From Flavobacterium bizetiae (lineage in GTDB: Bacteria > Bacteroidota > Bacteroidia > Flavobacteriales > Flavobacteriaceae), in the NCBI RefSeq assembly GCF_902804475.1, contig NZ_CADCSU010000030.1, positions 1 through 42,564 of the forward strand: 42,564 bases of DNA, written 5' to 3'. The first letter of the stretch is position 1. Each line of letters begins with the position of its first letter. Positions 19,426 to 27,717 of this stretch are shown here, one piece after another. The translations under genes and the position numbers were made by a program. The notes below the pieces were generated by a model. That model did not search any database and was not told the DNA's origin. It worked only from the letters and a program-made list of their open reading frames with translations.

Positions 19426-19821
19426 ATGAATGTTAGTGATAAAGAGGCCTTAGAGGATGCTCTTAAAAATATAGATAAAAAAATTGATCGATTTAACGAT
19501 CAAAAAATAAAAGCCTTTTTTGAATCGCTGGGATTAGATCAAAGACATGATATCGCTAGTGATTACCTGAATTGGGAAAACATACTAATTGTGGTACCTA
19601 GCCGAAGCATTTTAGATCAAGTCAAGAAATACAAGTATGTGATAGCACGAATCTACTTTATTGTAAACCCAAATGCCGAGCAGATTCATATTTATGATTT
19701 TAAGGATTGGAAAAACTCAACCCGCAATAAAACTCAATTCCAAATTAGGGAATTGCTCAGAACAAATTTTGGAGGCGTTCCAAAAAACGCTGAAGATCCG
19801 GACTGGATTAAACTAATATAA
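19426..19821 (+). CDS. Hypothetical protein, 131 residues
   Basis: It begins with a charged helix (DKEALEDALKNIDKKIDRFN), then IKAFFESLGLDQRHDIASDY, and an alpha/beta section (NILIVVPSRSILDQVKKYKY, VIARIYFIVN). There are no membrane segments and no recognised family. It lies 10 nt upstream of the VIT-family transporter on the same strand, so the two are probably cotranscribed, but their relation is unknown. Confidence 0.5.
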   Translation: MNVSDKEALEDALKNIDKKIDRFNDQKIKAFFESLGLDQRHDIASDYLNWENILIVVPSRSILDQVKKYKYVIARIYFIVNPNAEQIHIYDFKDWKNSTRNKTQFQIRELLRTNFGGVPKNAEDPDWIKLI

Positions 19822-19830
19822 AATAGAAGT

Positions 19831-20520
19831 ATGCACATTGAAAACCATTACATCAACAGAAGCGGATGGCTAAGAGCTGCTGTTCTTGGCGCAAACGACG
19901 GGATTTTATCCACAACCAGCTTAGTTATTGGCATAGCAGCGGCAAGTGTGACAAGAGAGCCTGTTGTACTGGCCGCAGTTGCCGGTTTGGTTGCCGGTGC
20001 GCTTTCTATGGCAGCGGGTGAGTATGTATCGGTAAGTTCACAATCTGATGTTGAAACTGCTGATTTGAAAAGAGAAAAATTCGCTCTTGAAATCTTGCCG
20101 GGAGAAGAACTGGAAGAACTAACCGATATTTATATTCACAGAGGATTAAATAAAGAACTGGCCCGACAAGTTGCTATCGAATTAACGGCTCATGATGCTC
20201 TTGAAGCCCATGCGCGCGATGAACTCGGTATTAATGAAATTACCCAGGCAAATCCTCTAACTGCCGCTTTTGCATCGGCAGTTTCCTTTATTATTGGAGG
20301 CTTATTGCCTCTTTTGGTGGCTATTTTTGCTCCTCTAAAACAAATGGTATTCTATCAATATGGCTTTTCAATACTTTTTCTGGCATTCTCAGGAATATTA
20401 GCCGCAAAGGCAGGCGGATCAAAAATACTAAAAGCAGTATTGCGCATTTGCATCTGGGGTACTTTTGCCATGGCAACCTCGGCACTAGTTGGTTATCTTT
20501 TTGGTGTTCAGACTACTTAA
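19831..20520 (+). CDS. VIT1/CCC1-family iron/manganese transporter
   Basis: A membrane transporter of 229 residues with five helices. The first carries the family signature LRAAVLGANDGILSTTSLVIG. The second, VVLAAVAGLVAGALSMAAGEYVSVSSQSD, contains the conserved MAAGEYVSVSSQ segment. The cytosolic loop (residues about 75-135, rich in Glu/His: LPGEELEELTDIYI, HDALEAHARDE) is the metal-binding region known in this family. Three more helices follow. The family moves Fe2+ or Mn2+ out of the cytosol to avoid toxicity. It is preceded by a hypothetical gene 10 nt upstream and followed by the thioredoxin-ApbE operon after 113 nt. Confidence 0.9.
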   Translation: MHIENHYINRSGWLRAAVLGANDGILSTTSLVIGIAAASVTREPVVLAAVAGLVAGALSMAAGEYVSVSSQSDVETADLKREKFALEILPGEELEELTDIYIHRGLNKELARQVAIELTAHDALEAHARDELGINEITQANPLTAAFASAVSFIIGGLLPLLVAIFAPLKQMVFYQYGFSILFLAFSGILAAKAGGSKILKAVLRICIWGTFAMATSALVGYLFGVQTT

Positions 20521-20633
20521 AATATGTCCTGAATTTTATTGCATACTAATATTAATCGAATCTTAAGCAATTAAAAAAAATAAGATCCCTAACAATTCGT
20601 TATTTCGTAAGTATCTAAAAAGAACACTTCGAA

Positions 20634-21068
20634 ATGAAACTAATTACAATGTTCCTTTTAATGACAGTACTTCCCATAAATTGGGAACCTGACTTTAATA
20701 ATGCGAAAAAAATCGCAAAGCAAAAGCACGAATTAATTCTACTAAACTTCTCGGGTTCAGACTGGTGTGGGCCTTGTATTGTAACGCGCAGAGATTATCT
20801 TGAGAGTCCGGCATTCACAGAGATGGCCGATGAGAATCTTGTACTGGTTAATGCTGATTTTCCAAGAAAAAAGAAAAACATAGGAACACCCCAGCAGGTA
20901 AAGCGAAACGAGGATCTAGCTGAAATTTATAACAAAGACGGTAGTTTTCCTCTAACCTTGCTTCTTGACTCAGATGGAAAAGTTCTTAAAACCTGGCACG
21001 GAAAACCCCAAACTACACCCGATGAGTGGACTGCCGAAATAAAAGCGATCTGTGATAGCCAAAAATAA
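20634..21068 (+). CDS. Exported thioredoxin-like protein
   Basis: 144 residues: a short hydrophobic signal (MKLITMFLLMTVLPIN), then a thioredoxin fold with the redox motif SDWCGPCIV (Cys45, Cys48). The cis-Pro region is GSFPLTLLLDSDGKVLKTW, a usual form for periplasmic thiol-disulfide proteins. It is the first gene of a tight operon: its last 17 nt overlap the ApbE gene, then come the DUF4266 lipoprotein and the DUF3570 barrel. It may keep the cysteines of the DUF4266 tail reduced or in a defined state (inference). Confidence 0.85.
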   Translation: MKLITMFLLMTVLPINWEPDFNNAKKIAKQKHELILLNFSGSDWCGPCIVTRRDYLESPAFTEMADENLVLVNADFPRKKKNIGTPQQVKRNEDLAEIYNKDGSFPLTLLLDSDGKVLKTWHGKPQTTPDEWTAEIKAICDSQK

Positions 21069-22002
21069 CATATCAAAAAATCAAAAATATTCTGAGTCCC
21101 TAAAACTCATGGGAAACAACTTTACCATTACTGTTGTGGCCGAAAATGAGAAAACCGGGAATGAGAATATCAATCTTGCCATTGAGGAGATCAGACGCAT
21201 TGAAAAACTACTGACCACTTATAAAGCCGACAGCCAAACCAATCTCATTAACGAAAATGCGGGAATTAAAGCGGTAAGAGTAGATCACGAAGTTTTTAAT
21301 CTTATCGAAAGATGTATTGGAATTTCCAGAATTACACAAGGAGCTTTTGATATTTCATACGGCAGCATCGATAAAAGCCTTTGGAATTTTGACAAATCAA
21401 TGACCCAATTACCTGATGCCAAAACGGCGCTCAAAATGGTACACCTTATCAATTACCGCAATATCATTTTAGATAAAGAAAACACAAGCGTATTTTTAAA
21501 AGAAAAAGGAATGCGAATTGGTTTTGGCGGAATCGGAAAAGGCTATGCCGCTGAGATGGCCAAACAAGTATTGCTAAAAAACAATGTGCAGAGCGGTATT
21601 ATCAATGCCAGCGGAGATCTCTCTGCCTGGGGATTACAGCCTGATGGAAAAAAATGGACCATTGGTGTGGCAAATCCAGATGCTCCAAATGCAGCATTCT
21701 CCTATATGGAAATATCCAATAAAGCAGTGGCAACATCCGGCAATTATGAAAAGTTTGTCACCATTGAGGGAAAAAAGTATTCCCATACCATTGACCCAAA
21801 AACAGGACTCCCGATAACCGGAATAAAAAGCGTGACCATTATGGCGTCAAATGCAGAATTTGCAGATGCAATGGCTACTCCAATTGCCGTTATGGGTATT
21901 AAGGCTGGCTTGTTTTTAATAGATCAGATACCAGATCTATATTGCATAATAATAGATGATAACAACAAAATTTACACTTCAAAAAACATCAACCTGAAAT
22001 GA
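21052..22002 (+). CDS. apbE: FAD:protein FMN transferase, ApbE family
   Basis: It attaches FMN covalently to Ser/Thr of exported target proteins. Motifs seen are GGIGKGYAAEMAK, NASGDLSAWG, KAVATSGNYEKF and YSHTIDPKTGLP (the conserved ATSG and H-x-IDP-x-TG elements). The length is 316 residues. The frame opens only at 21043, after a TAA, so the start must be GTG at 21052 or the later ATG at 21109. Either way there is no signal peptide or lipobox, although ApbE normally works outside the cytoplasm. It overlaps the thioredoxin gene by 17 nt and the next gene by ATGA. A likely target is the DUF3570 protein of the same operon. Confidence 0.92.
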   Translation: MIAKNNISKNQKYSESLKLMGNNFTITVVAENEKTGNENINLAIEEIRRIEKLLTTYKADSQTNLINENAGIKAVRVDHEVFNLIERCIGISRITQGAFDISYGSIDKSLWNFDKSMTQLPDAKTALKMVHLINYRNIILDKENTSVFLKEKGMRIGFGGIGKGYAAEMAKQVLLKNNVQSGIINASGDLSAWGLQPDGKKWTIGVANPDAPNAAFSYMEISNKAVATSGNYEKFVTIEGKKYSHTIDPKTGLPITGIKSVTIMASNAEFADAMATPIAVMGIKAGLFLIDQIPDLYCIIIDDNNKIYTSKNINLK

Positions 22003-22232
22003 AAAAGCCAAAACAAAAAGCGCTCCTATTATTGTGTAGCATTGCTTTTACAGGCATTCTACTCTCCTCCTGTACATCGGTAAAAGAATACCAGAAAGGA
22101 AAAATCAACGATTCTGAAATGGTGCTCTCCAACAGGAAAATCGAAAAAACAGAACTCAGTTTTCAATCCTACCGAGAGGGAGCTTCCGGAGCCAATTCAG
22201 GAAAAAGCGGCGGTGGCTGCGGCTGTAACTAA
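21999..22232 (+). CDS. DUF4266 small lipoprotein with a Gly/Cys tail
   Basis: 77 residues: a lipoprotein signal ending in GILLSSC (Cys25), a short linker (VKEYQKGKINDSEMVLSNRK) and the C-terminus SYREGASGANSGKSGGGCGCN. The REGA...GGGCGCN ending is the recognisable feature of DUF4266. Two adjacent tail cysteines in glycine suggest metal binding, modification or a redox role; none is shown. It starts inside the ApbE stop (ATGA) and is followed 18 nt later by the DUF3570 gene. The tail also contains EGASGAN, which faintly resembles an ApbE acceptor but lacks the Asp and the acceptor Thr/Ser. Confidence 0.82.
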   Translation: MKKPKQKALLLLCSIAFTGILLSSCTSVKEYQKGKINDSEMVLSNRKIEKTELSFQSYREGASGANSGKSGGGCGCN

Positions 22233-22250
22233 TTTTCATAGAATTCAAAA

Positions 22251-23435
22251 ATGAAAAGAATATTCATAACAGGACTTGCTTTACTGGGATTGTTTCAACT
22301 AAGAGCGCAAAATGTTACTACTGATTCTACCAGTTATAAAAGCAAAAAATTAAAACTAGAAGAGGTAAATTTGGTCTCGAGTTATTACAAACAAAACGGG
22401 GATAATTCAGCTGTTACAGGCGGAATTGGTTCTGAGCATTTAACCGATATTGCCAATACCATCGATGTTAAACTGGTCAAGTATGGAGAGACAGGAATCA
22501 AGCATACCTTTGATATTGAAGCCGGTATTGATCATTATACCTCTGCATCTTCAGATATGATTGACCTGAGCGCCAACTCATCTGCTTCGTCTTCCGATAA
22601 TCGTTTCTATCCTTCTTTGACCTATATCAGAGAGAACGAAGACATGGGTCGAACTATTGGAATTGGAGTTTCATCATCAACAGAGTTTGATTATCAGTCT
22701 TTTGGAGGAAATATTAGTTTCTCGCAAAAAACCAAAGACAGAAACGGAGAATTTACCGCTAAATTCCAAACCTTTATCGATCAGTTAAAATTAATTGAAC
22801 CCGTTGAGCTTCGTGCCCCGGGAAGTGGAGGTTATGATAGTGCCAATAGAAATACTTTTGCCGGAACTTTGAGTTATTCTCAGGTGGTAAACAAAAACCT
22901 TCAGGTACTGCTTGTAGGAGACGTTATCAGCCAAAACGGATATTTAAGCCTTCCTTTTCACAGGGTTTATTTTACAGACGGATCTGTACATCAGGAGAAA
23001 ATGCCCGATACAAGACTTAAAATTCCACTGGGAATAAGAGCCAGCTATTTCTTAGGGGATAATGTGATCATTAGAGCTTACTACAGGTATTACACTGATG
23101 ACTGGAGTCTCAAAGCGCATACTGCTGATCTTGAAATCCCTGTAAAATTAACACAGGTGTTTTCGATAAGTCCCTTTTACAGGTATTATACCCAGAGTGG
23201 AACCAAGTATTTTAAACCTTACGGTGAACACACAGCAGCCTATGAGTACTATACTAGTAATTATGATTTGTCTAAGTTTGACAGCAGTTTCTTTGGGATG
23301 GGAATGAAATTCACGCCCCTTAACGGAATATTTGGCCTGAAACACTGGAATACTCTAGAGATTCGTTACGGTCATTATACCCGAACAACCAATATGACCT
23401 CGGATATTATCAGCATTAACATCAAATACAAATAA
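22251..23435 (+). CDS. DUF3570 outer-membrane beta-barrel protein
   Basis: 394 residues with a signal peptide (MKRIFITGLALLGLFQLRAQ), then amphipathic beta-strands to the C-terminus (SPFYRYYTQSGTKYFKPYG, TLEIRYGHYTRT, IISINIKYK). It is an outer-membrane barrel of the DUF3570 type. Residues 94-100 read DHYTSAS, which fits the ApbE acceptor pattern D-x-x-[ST]-[GAS]-A-[ST], with the acceptor at Ser100. It is the last gene of the thioredoxin-ApbE-DUF4266 operon, which makes covalent flavinylation plausible. It might act as an extracytoplasmic electron carrier or porin; this is inference. Confidence 0.85.
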   Translation: MKRIFITGLALLGLFQLRAQNVTTDSTSYKSKKLKLEEVNLVSSYYKQNGDNSAVTGGIGSEHLTDIANTIDVKLVKYGETGIKHTFDIEAGIDHYTSASSDMIDLSANSSASSSDNRFYPSLTYIRENEDMGRTIGIGVSSSTEFDYQSFGGNISFSQKTKDRNGEFTAKFQTFIDQLKLIEPVELRAPGSGGYDSANRNTFAGTLSYSQVVNKNLQVLLVGDVISQNGYLSLPFHRVYFTDGSVHQEKMPDTRLKIPLGIRASYFLGDNVIIRAYYRYYTDDWSLKAHTADLEIPVKLTQVFSISPFYRYYTQSGTKYFKPYGEHTAAYEYYTSNYDLSKFDSSFFGMGMKFTPLNGIFGLKHWNTLEIRYGHYTRTTNMTSDIISINIKYK

Positions 23436-23523
23436 CACATAATCAGCAAGTTATGCGTTGTTAAAAATTTAGGCATGTTTCTTGATTTATTATTAGCATC
23501 GTTAAGAATTAAAAACTGAAATT

Positions 23524-23997
23524 ATGAAAACCTTAAAATATTTTTTGATCGGAGTTCTGTTCCTTTCTTTTAGTTACTCTCAAGCTCAGGTATCTGTCAA
23601 TGTTAACATAGGTACGCCACCGTCATGGGGACCGGCTGGTTATACAGATGTTCGATATTACTATCTGCCGGATCTGGAAACTTATTATGATGTAAATACA
23701 TCAAACTATGTTTATCTGAATAACGGAAGATGGGTCAGAACCAGATCACTGCCATCTGCTTACAGAAACTATGATCTTTACAGCGAATACAAAGTCGTCT
23801 TGACGGATTATAGAGGAGAGAGACCTTATGAGAATTTTAAAACCCATAGAGTAAAATATGGGAAAGGTTATAAAGGCAAGCCTCAAAAAACAATTGGTCA
23901 AAAGCCCGGTAAAGGAAACAATAAACAAGGCAAAGACAATACCCACCACGATAATGGAAACCATAATGGACATGGTAAAGGAAATGGGAAACATTAA
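23524..23997 (+). CDS. Small exported protein with WGP/YYYLPD domain (paralogue 2)
   Basis: 157 residues with a signal peptide (MKTLKYFLIGVLFLSFSYSQAQ), then a domain matching the gene at 18015: PSWGPAGYTDVRYYYLPDLET, YYDVNTSNYVYLNNGRWV, LPSAYRNYDLYSEYKVVL. The tail (residues about 115-157) is a Lys/Gly/Asn/His-rich low-complexity stretch ending HDNGNHNGHGKGNGKH, strongly basic and potentially metal-binding. It follows the DUF3570 gene by 88 nt and may be in the same transcript or have its own promoter. It is closed by the terminator at 24001-24030. Function unknown. Confidence 0.7.
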   Translation: MKTLKYFLIGVLFLSFSYSQAQVSVNVNIGTPPSWGPAGYTDVRYYYLPDLETYYDVNTSNYVYLNNGRWVRTRSLPSAYRNYDLYSEYKVVLTDYRGERPYENFKTHRVKYGKGYKGKPQKTIGQKPGKGNNKQGKDNTHHDNGNHNGHGKGNGKH

Positions 23998-24000
23998 TCC

Positions 24001-24030
24001 AAAAGAGGCTCAAAAAGAGTCTCTTTTTTT
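24001..24030 (+). terminator. Intrinsic terminator after the paralogue-2 gene
   Basis: AAAAGAG (24001-24007) pairs with CTCTTTT (24021-24027), and an inner CTC with GAG, around an A-rich loop with one G-T mismatch. The stem continues into a run of T (24024-24030). It lies three nucleotides past the stop codon. Confidence 0.75.
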
Positions 24031-24055
24031 ATGTTACACTTAAATATCCATAGCT

Positions 24056-24397
24056 TTAATTGCAATTTGCAATTCTGGGATTATTTAGTGCACTACACTG
24101 AAAAGAATATTTACTCTGTGGATATAAGGCAGAAGGATTATCGGTTACTTCCAGGGGTGCTAGCGACTGCCCGTTGTAACTTGGCATGGTTACCTGCTCT
24201 TTAGATCTATTTCCATGTGCTACATTTTTGGCCACTGCATTTCCATTAAAACTATAATCAATCATTGCATCAAGTAATCTGTAAATACCATAATAATCAT
24301 ATGCATCATAGGAGCTTTGCGTATTGGGAAGATTATGCTCTGCCGTGTATTTAAATGTAGGAAAAACTGAATTTTTTATTAAATAAAAACCAAAGGA
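24056..24397 (-). pseudogene. 3-prime fragment of a secreted alpha/beta hydrolase
   Basis: The frame is open from 24397 to the stop at 24056 but begins directly after an in-frame stop (24398-24400) with no suitable start. The protein (VFPTFKYTAEHNLPNTQSSY, then YDYYGIYRLLDAMIDYSFNG, VAKNVAHGN and a C-terminus with QCSALNNPR) resembles the C-terminal part of exported alpha/beta hydrolases of Bacteroidota. The N-terminal two thirds, including any nucleophile, are missing. An ATG at 24265 would make only a 69-residue tail. It is best read as a decayed gene. Confidence 0.5.
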
Positions 24398-24545
24398 TTA
24401 CTGAGATATTTTAATGCTAATTTGAAATAGTCTTGAAAGTGACTATACTTCTTACATTAACATAAACAAAAATCAGTTTATCAAGTCAAGTCCTAAAATC
24501 TTAAACAAATACAAAATTATTTTGTGACTTCCAGCACCAAATCAT

Positions 24546-24923
24546 CTATACAACAGGTCGCCTCTTTAAACAAATAAACTTCGATAATTCTTCTGTCGAA
24601 GCATTCAGGGATTCGGCAGATTGAATAATCAAAAGTAAAATTTCTCTGGATTCCTCATTTCCAAGATTTACATCTTCGCATAACAATTTTGAAAGACCTA
24701 GAATATTGGCAACGGACTTTCTAACCTTGTGAGAAATTGCAAACATCATCTGCTCTAAACCACTGTTAAATTCTTCCATGTTCAACTCTTTTTCTGTTTC
24801 TCTAATGTTCAAATTTACAGTAGCACTTTTTAAATCTTTAGTACATTTTTCCAGTTCTTCGTGATTAAAAATAAGTTCTTGCTTCGCTTTTTTTAACTTA
24901 TCCAATATAATATCCTTATCCAT
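24546..24923 (-). CDS. Stand-alone histidine-kinase DHp (HisKA-like) protein
   Basis: 125 residues. An N-terminal coiled coil (1-50, KLKKAKQELIFNHEELEKC) leads into a HisKA-like helical hairpin: MMFAISHKVRKSVANILGLS with His65 in the H-box position, then REILLLIIQSAESLNASTEE. The usual HELRTPL is changed to HKVRKSV, and there is no HATPase domain; the frame stops naturally after the second helix. It may act as a phosphotransfer or kinase-dimer partner rather than a kinase. It is not obviously truncated by frameshift, since no ATPase remnant follows towards 24400. It has no linked receiver, but a receiver-like gene lies at 37934. Confidence 0.65.
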   Translation of the reverse strand: MDKDIILDKLKKAKQELIFNHEELEKCTKDLKSATVNLNIRETEKELNMEEFNSGLEQMMFAISHKVRKSVANILGLSKLLCEDVNLGNEESREILLLIIQSAESLNASTEELSKFICLKRRPVV

Positions 24924-25619
24924 AATTTACCATTAAAAAAGTTTGATTAAAAGTATAACTTTTAAAACTACTTTGCACACCTAAACCTACACAAAATCAA
25001 TCATATACTCAATGTTGAGTCTTTTATCTTGATTTTTTTTCTACTTGATCTTGCGGAAAGCAATTTTGTTTGATCTTATAAAATTTGCACTAATTCTATA
25101 TCTCACTTTTTTACATTTTAAAATAGAATTCTTTTGTATCATTTTACATAAAATTACTCTTATCTAAATGAAGTTTATTATCTCTGAGATGAAACTAATC
25201 TAGTGGTACAAAACCCTTAAAAATTTACACTTTTGAAGATTTAACTACTAGGGCTATCCCTTGTTTGAATGCATTTTGCAAGGTAGTTTACTTAGCCTAA
25301 GCTTACGTCGGGCAAAAGTTTTAGATGCATTACTAACTGGGAGATATTCAAGGTTTGCTTATTTTAAAATCCATTACAGCTACAAGCATTCTAACTAGTA
25401 AGCCACTAATTAAGTATAAGCAGCAAAAGCTTTCTAAATGGATCAACAGTCTTTTGGGCTTTTTTAATTGTAGTACACATCATTACCTTTGTTGAAGAAT
25501 TACGTCCTAGATAAAAATCATTTCTATATTGCTTTTGCATGTACCAGTGGACTATTTTACTTCATTGCCGATTTTTCCTGTTTTTTTTCTCCATGCCAAT
25601 AGTCTTTGGCAGTTTTTTT
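24924..25619. other. Long AT-rich intergenic stretch
   Basis: About 700 nt upstream of the DHp gene and downstream of the photolyase gene. Frames are short and composition is AT-rich; no RNA gene or repeat stands out. A plus-strand frame from 25539 is the shadow of the photolyase 3-prime end. The promoter of the DHp gene should lie here, but no consensus is clear. Confidence 0.35.
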
Positions 25620-27047
25620 TTAACTACTTACATTTTTTTGTTTATTTCTAAAACTCCATACAATATCACTGGCCTGTTTTCTAGTTTCTTCTATGTCCAC
25701 TATAGGCCCTGGATAATCTTTACCTATTTCACATTTGTAAAACTGTTGCTCAATGAGATTTAATTTCCAGGGTTCATGAATTAATTCTAGTGGAATATCA
25801 GCTAGTTCAGGAAGCCATTTTTTTATAAAAACACCTTCTGGATCGTGTTGGATTGAATTCTTTACAGGATTATAAATTCTAATGGTATTGCCTGTTGTTG
25901 TACCGGCCTGCATCTGAATCTGTGGATAATGAATTCCGGGTTCATAATCTAAAAACTGTCTTGCCAGAAAATGAAGTTCTCTCCAGTCCTGCCAGAGATT
26001 AAAAGTGAAAAAGGAAACCAGCATGGCGCGCATCCTAAAATTGATATAACCTGTTTGAACTAAACATCGCATGCAGGCATCAATAATAGGAACCCCGGTT
26101 TTTCCTTCCTGCCAGGCTTTTATATAGGTTTCGTTTTTGGGTTTTAATAAGGAATCGTAATCTTTGTTTATATTTTCAAATTCAATTTGACAGTCACTTT
26201 CAAATTTTTGTATAAAATGGCAATGCCAGTGTAGTCTGGAAACAAAATTAAGCATGGCTCTTTTGTTGGGAGATGTTTCATAAAACTCATTGGTATATTG
26301 ATACACCATTCGCATACTGATATTTCCGTAAGTTAAATAAGGAGATAACCGGCTGCAGCCTTTTCGGCTTAAATCGGGTTTGGAAATATGTTTGCTGTAA
26401 TTTAGGTGTCTTTCTTTTGCAAAGCTTTCTAAATATCGCCAGGCCCAATATTCGCCACCTTGTTGAAAATTTTTATTTCTCTGTGTAATTTCATTAGAAA
26501 GTACTTTTCCTTTTAGTTTTTGATAAAAATCAAGATCTAAATTTTCAAATTTAAAAGCATTCAATTCAATCATTTTAGGAATTGCGCGCATTGTTTGCTC
26601 CCAGCGCTTATCCCAATCTTGTTTTGATCGCAGCTTTCTAATTACACCATGCAACTGGGATTGTTTCCATCGAATGTTATGATCATCAAAAAAAGATTGC
26701 ATGGCAATATCGCGGTCAAAAGTGATCTTATTGCCAACTTCCTGATGCGAAAACACTGTTTGAACATCATAAAGATTGTACAGGTACTCAAAAACAGTCT
26801 GAACTTCGTTATGAAAATAATAGATCTTTGCAGCCAATGGCTCTAATTTAGACTGCATCTCTTCTAAGGATTCATAGATAAAGCGCCAGTGACGTACATC
26901 AGAATCAGCATAAGCCATTACTGATGGCTCAAAAAAATAAACCAAAAGAACAGGAATGTTTTGCTGTTGCGCCAGAAAAAGCGGTTCGTGATCTGTAAAA
27001 CGCAGATCACGTTTGAACCATATAATATTTATCTTCTTTTTGTTCAA
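25620..27047 (-). CDS. Photolyase/cryptochrome-family flavoprotein
   Basis: An FAD-binding light-driven DNA repair or photoreceptor protein of 475 residues. The N-terminal antenna domain starts [19 protein letters not shown]-domain motifs include [55 protein letters not shown] and [20 protein letters not shown]. The region aligned with the proximal triad Trp of classical enzymes reads [11 protein letters not shown] and has no Trp, which points to the less-studied QMQ-type branch rather than PhrB. The start is TTG at 27047, overlapping the flavin reductase stop as TTGA; there is no ATG before residue about 44. It is last in a four-gene operon. Confidence 0.88.
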   Translation of the reverse strand: MNKKKINIIWFKRDLRFTDHEPLFLAQQQNIPVLLVYFFEPSVMAYADSDVRHWRFIYESLEEMQSKLEPLAAKIYYFHNEVQTVFEYLYNLYDVQTVFSHQEVGNKITFDRDIAMQSFFDDHNIRWKQSQLHGVIRKLRSKQDWDKRWEQTMRAIPKMIELNAFKFENLDLDFYQKLKGKVLSNEITQRNKNFQQGGEYWAWRYLESFAKERHLNYSKHISKPDLSRKGCSRLSPYLTYGNISMRMVYQYTNEFYETSPNKRAMLNFVSRLHWHCHFIQKFESDCQIEFENINKDYDSLLKPKNETYIKAWQEGKTGVPIIDACMRCLVQTGYINFRMRAMLVSFFTFNLWQDWRELHFLARQFLDYEPGIHYPQIQMQAGTTTGNTIRIYNPVKNSIQHDPEGVFIKKWLPELADIPLELIHEPWKLNLIEQQFYKCEIGKDYPGPIVDIEETRKQASDIVWSFRNKQKNVSS

Positions 27048-27694
27048 CTCTTCAGTAATGATGTAATTTCCTTATCGGGTTTTGCATAACTTAACCTGTC
27101 TAATTGTATGGTTTTATGATAGCTGTCCAAACCCGAACACGTGAGGGTACCTGCTTTTTCCAAATTAACAAAACCATCTTCACTCAAACAGTCCTCGGGA
27201 ATAAAAATCTCGACTATTTCCCCGATAATCATAGTGGTATTATTGATTGAGATATCTATTTTTTCTTTAAATTCAATGCCTAATTGTATGCTGCTCTCCA
27301 GTACAAAAGGAGCTGGAAAGTTATTTTTATATTCCGCCCTGAGCCCTGCAGCATCAAATTCTGAGATTTCTCTGCTATATCTGGCTGATGTCTGATGTGC
27401 TTTCTTGTACATCACCTCGTTGATATGATTAATAGTAAAGAATCCTGTATCTATAATATTTCTCATAGTGTCACGCTCTGGCGGACTTGGGCGAAAAATC
27501 ATCCCTATTAATGGAGGATTAGCGCCAATATGAAAAAAAGAACTAAAAATGGATAAATTGGTGTTTCCCCGGCTATCAGAAGTTCCTGCCAATGCCACAC
27601 TTTTAAAACCGCCTAAACTATTAATTAAGTGCACGGTAGTCTGCTTTTCCATTTTTTGCAGATCACTGGTGTTAAAATTTATTTTGTTTTCCAC
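27044..27694 (-). CDS. Flavin reductase-like FMN-binding protein
   Basis: 216 residues of the flavin reductase split-barrel family. [40 protein letters not shown] and [13 protein letters not shown] are the FMN-binding signatures. It uses NAD(P)H to reduce flavin or holds FMN for an oxidoreductase. The start is GTG at 27694; the next ATG (KMEKQT) is 13 residues inside and may be the true start. It overlaps the photolyase start by 4 nt, so the two are translationally coupled. This supports a role in supplying or reducing the photolyase flavin (inference). Confidence 0.82.
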   Translation of the reverse strand: MENKINFNTSDLQKMEKQTTVHLINSLGGFKSVALAGTSDSRGNTNLSIFSSFFHIGANPPLIGMIFRPSPPERDTMRNIIDTGFFTINHINEVMYKKAHQTSARYSREISEFDAAGLRAEYKNNFPAPFVLESSIQLGIEFKEKIDISINNTTMIIGEIVEIFIPEDCLSEDGFVNLEKAGTLTCSGLDSYHKTIQLDRLSYAKPDKEITSLLKS

Positions 27695-27717
27695 TATCTT
27701 GAAGTTTTATTAAAAAA

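Noticed and set aside
22200..22232. ApbE acceptor site in the DUF4266 tail (EGASGAN)
   Set aside because: It lacks the conserved Asp and the Thr/Ser acceptor; only a weak resemblance.
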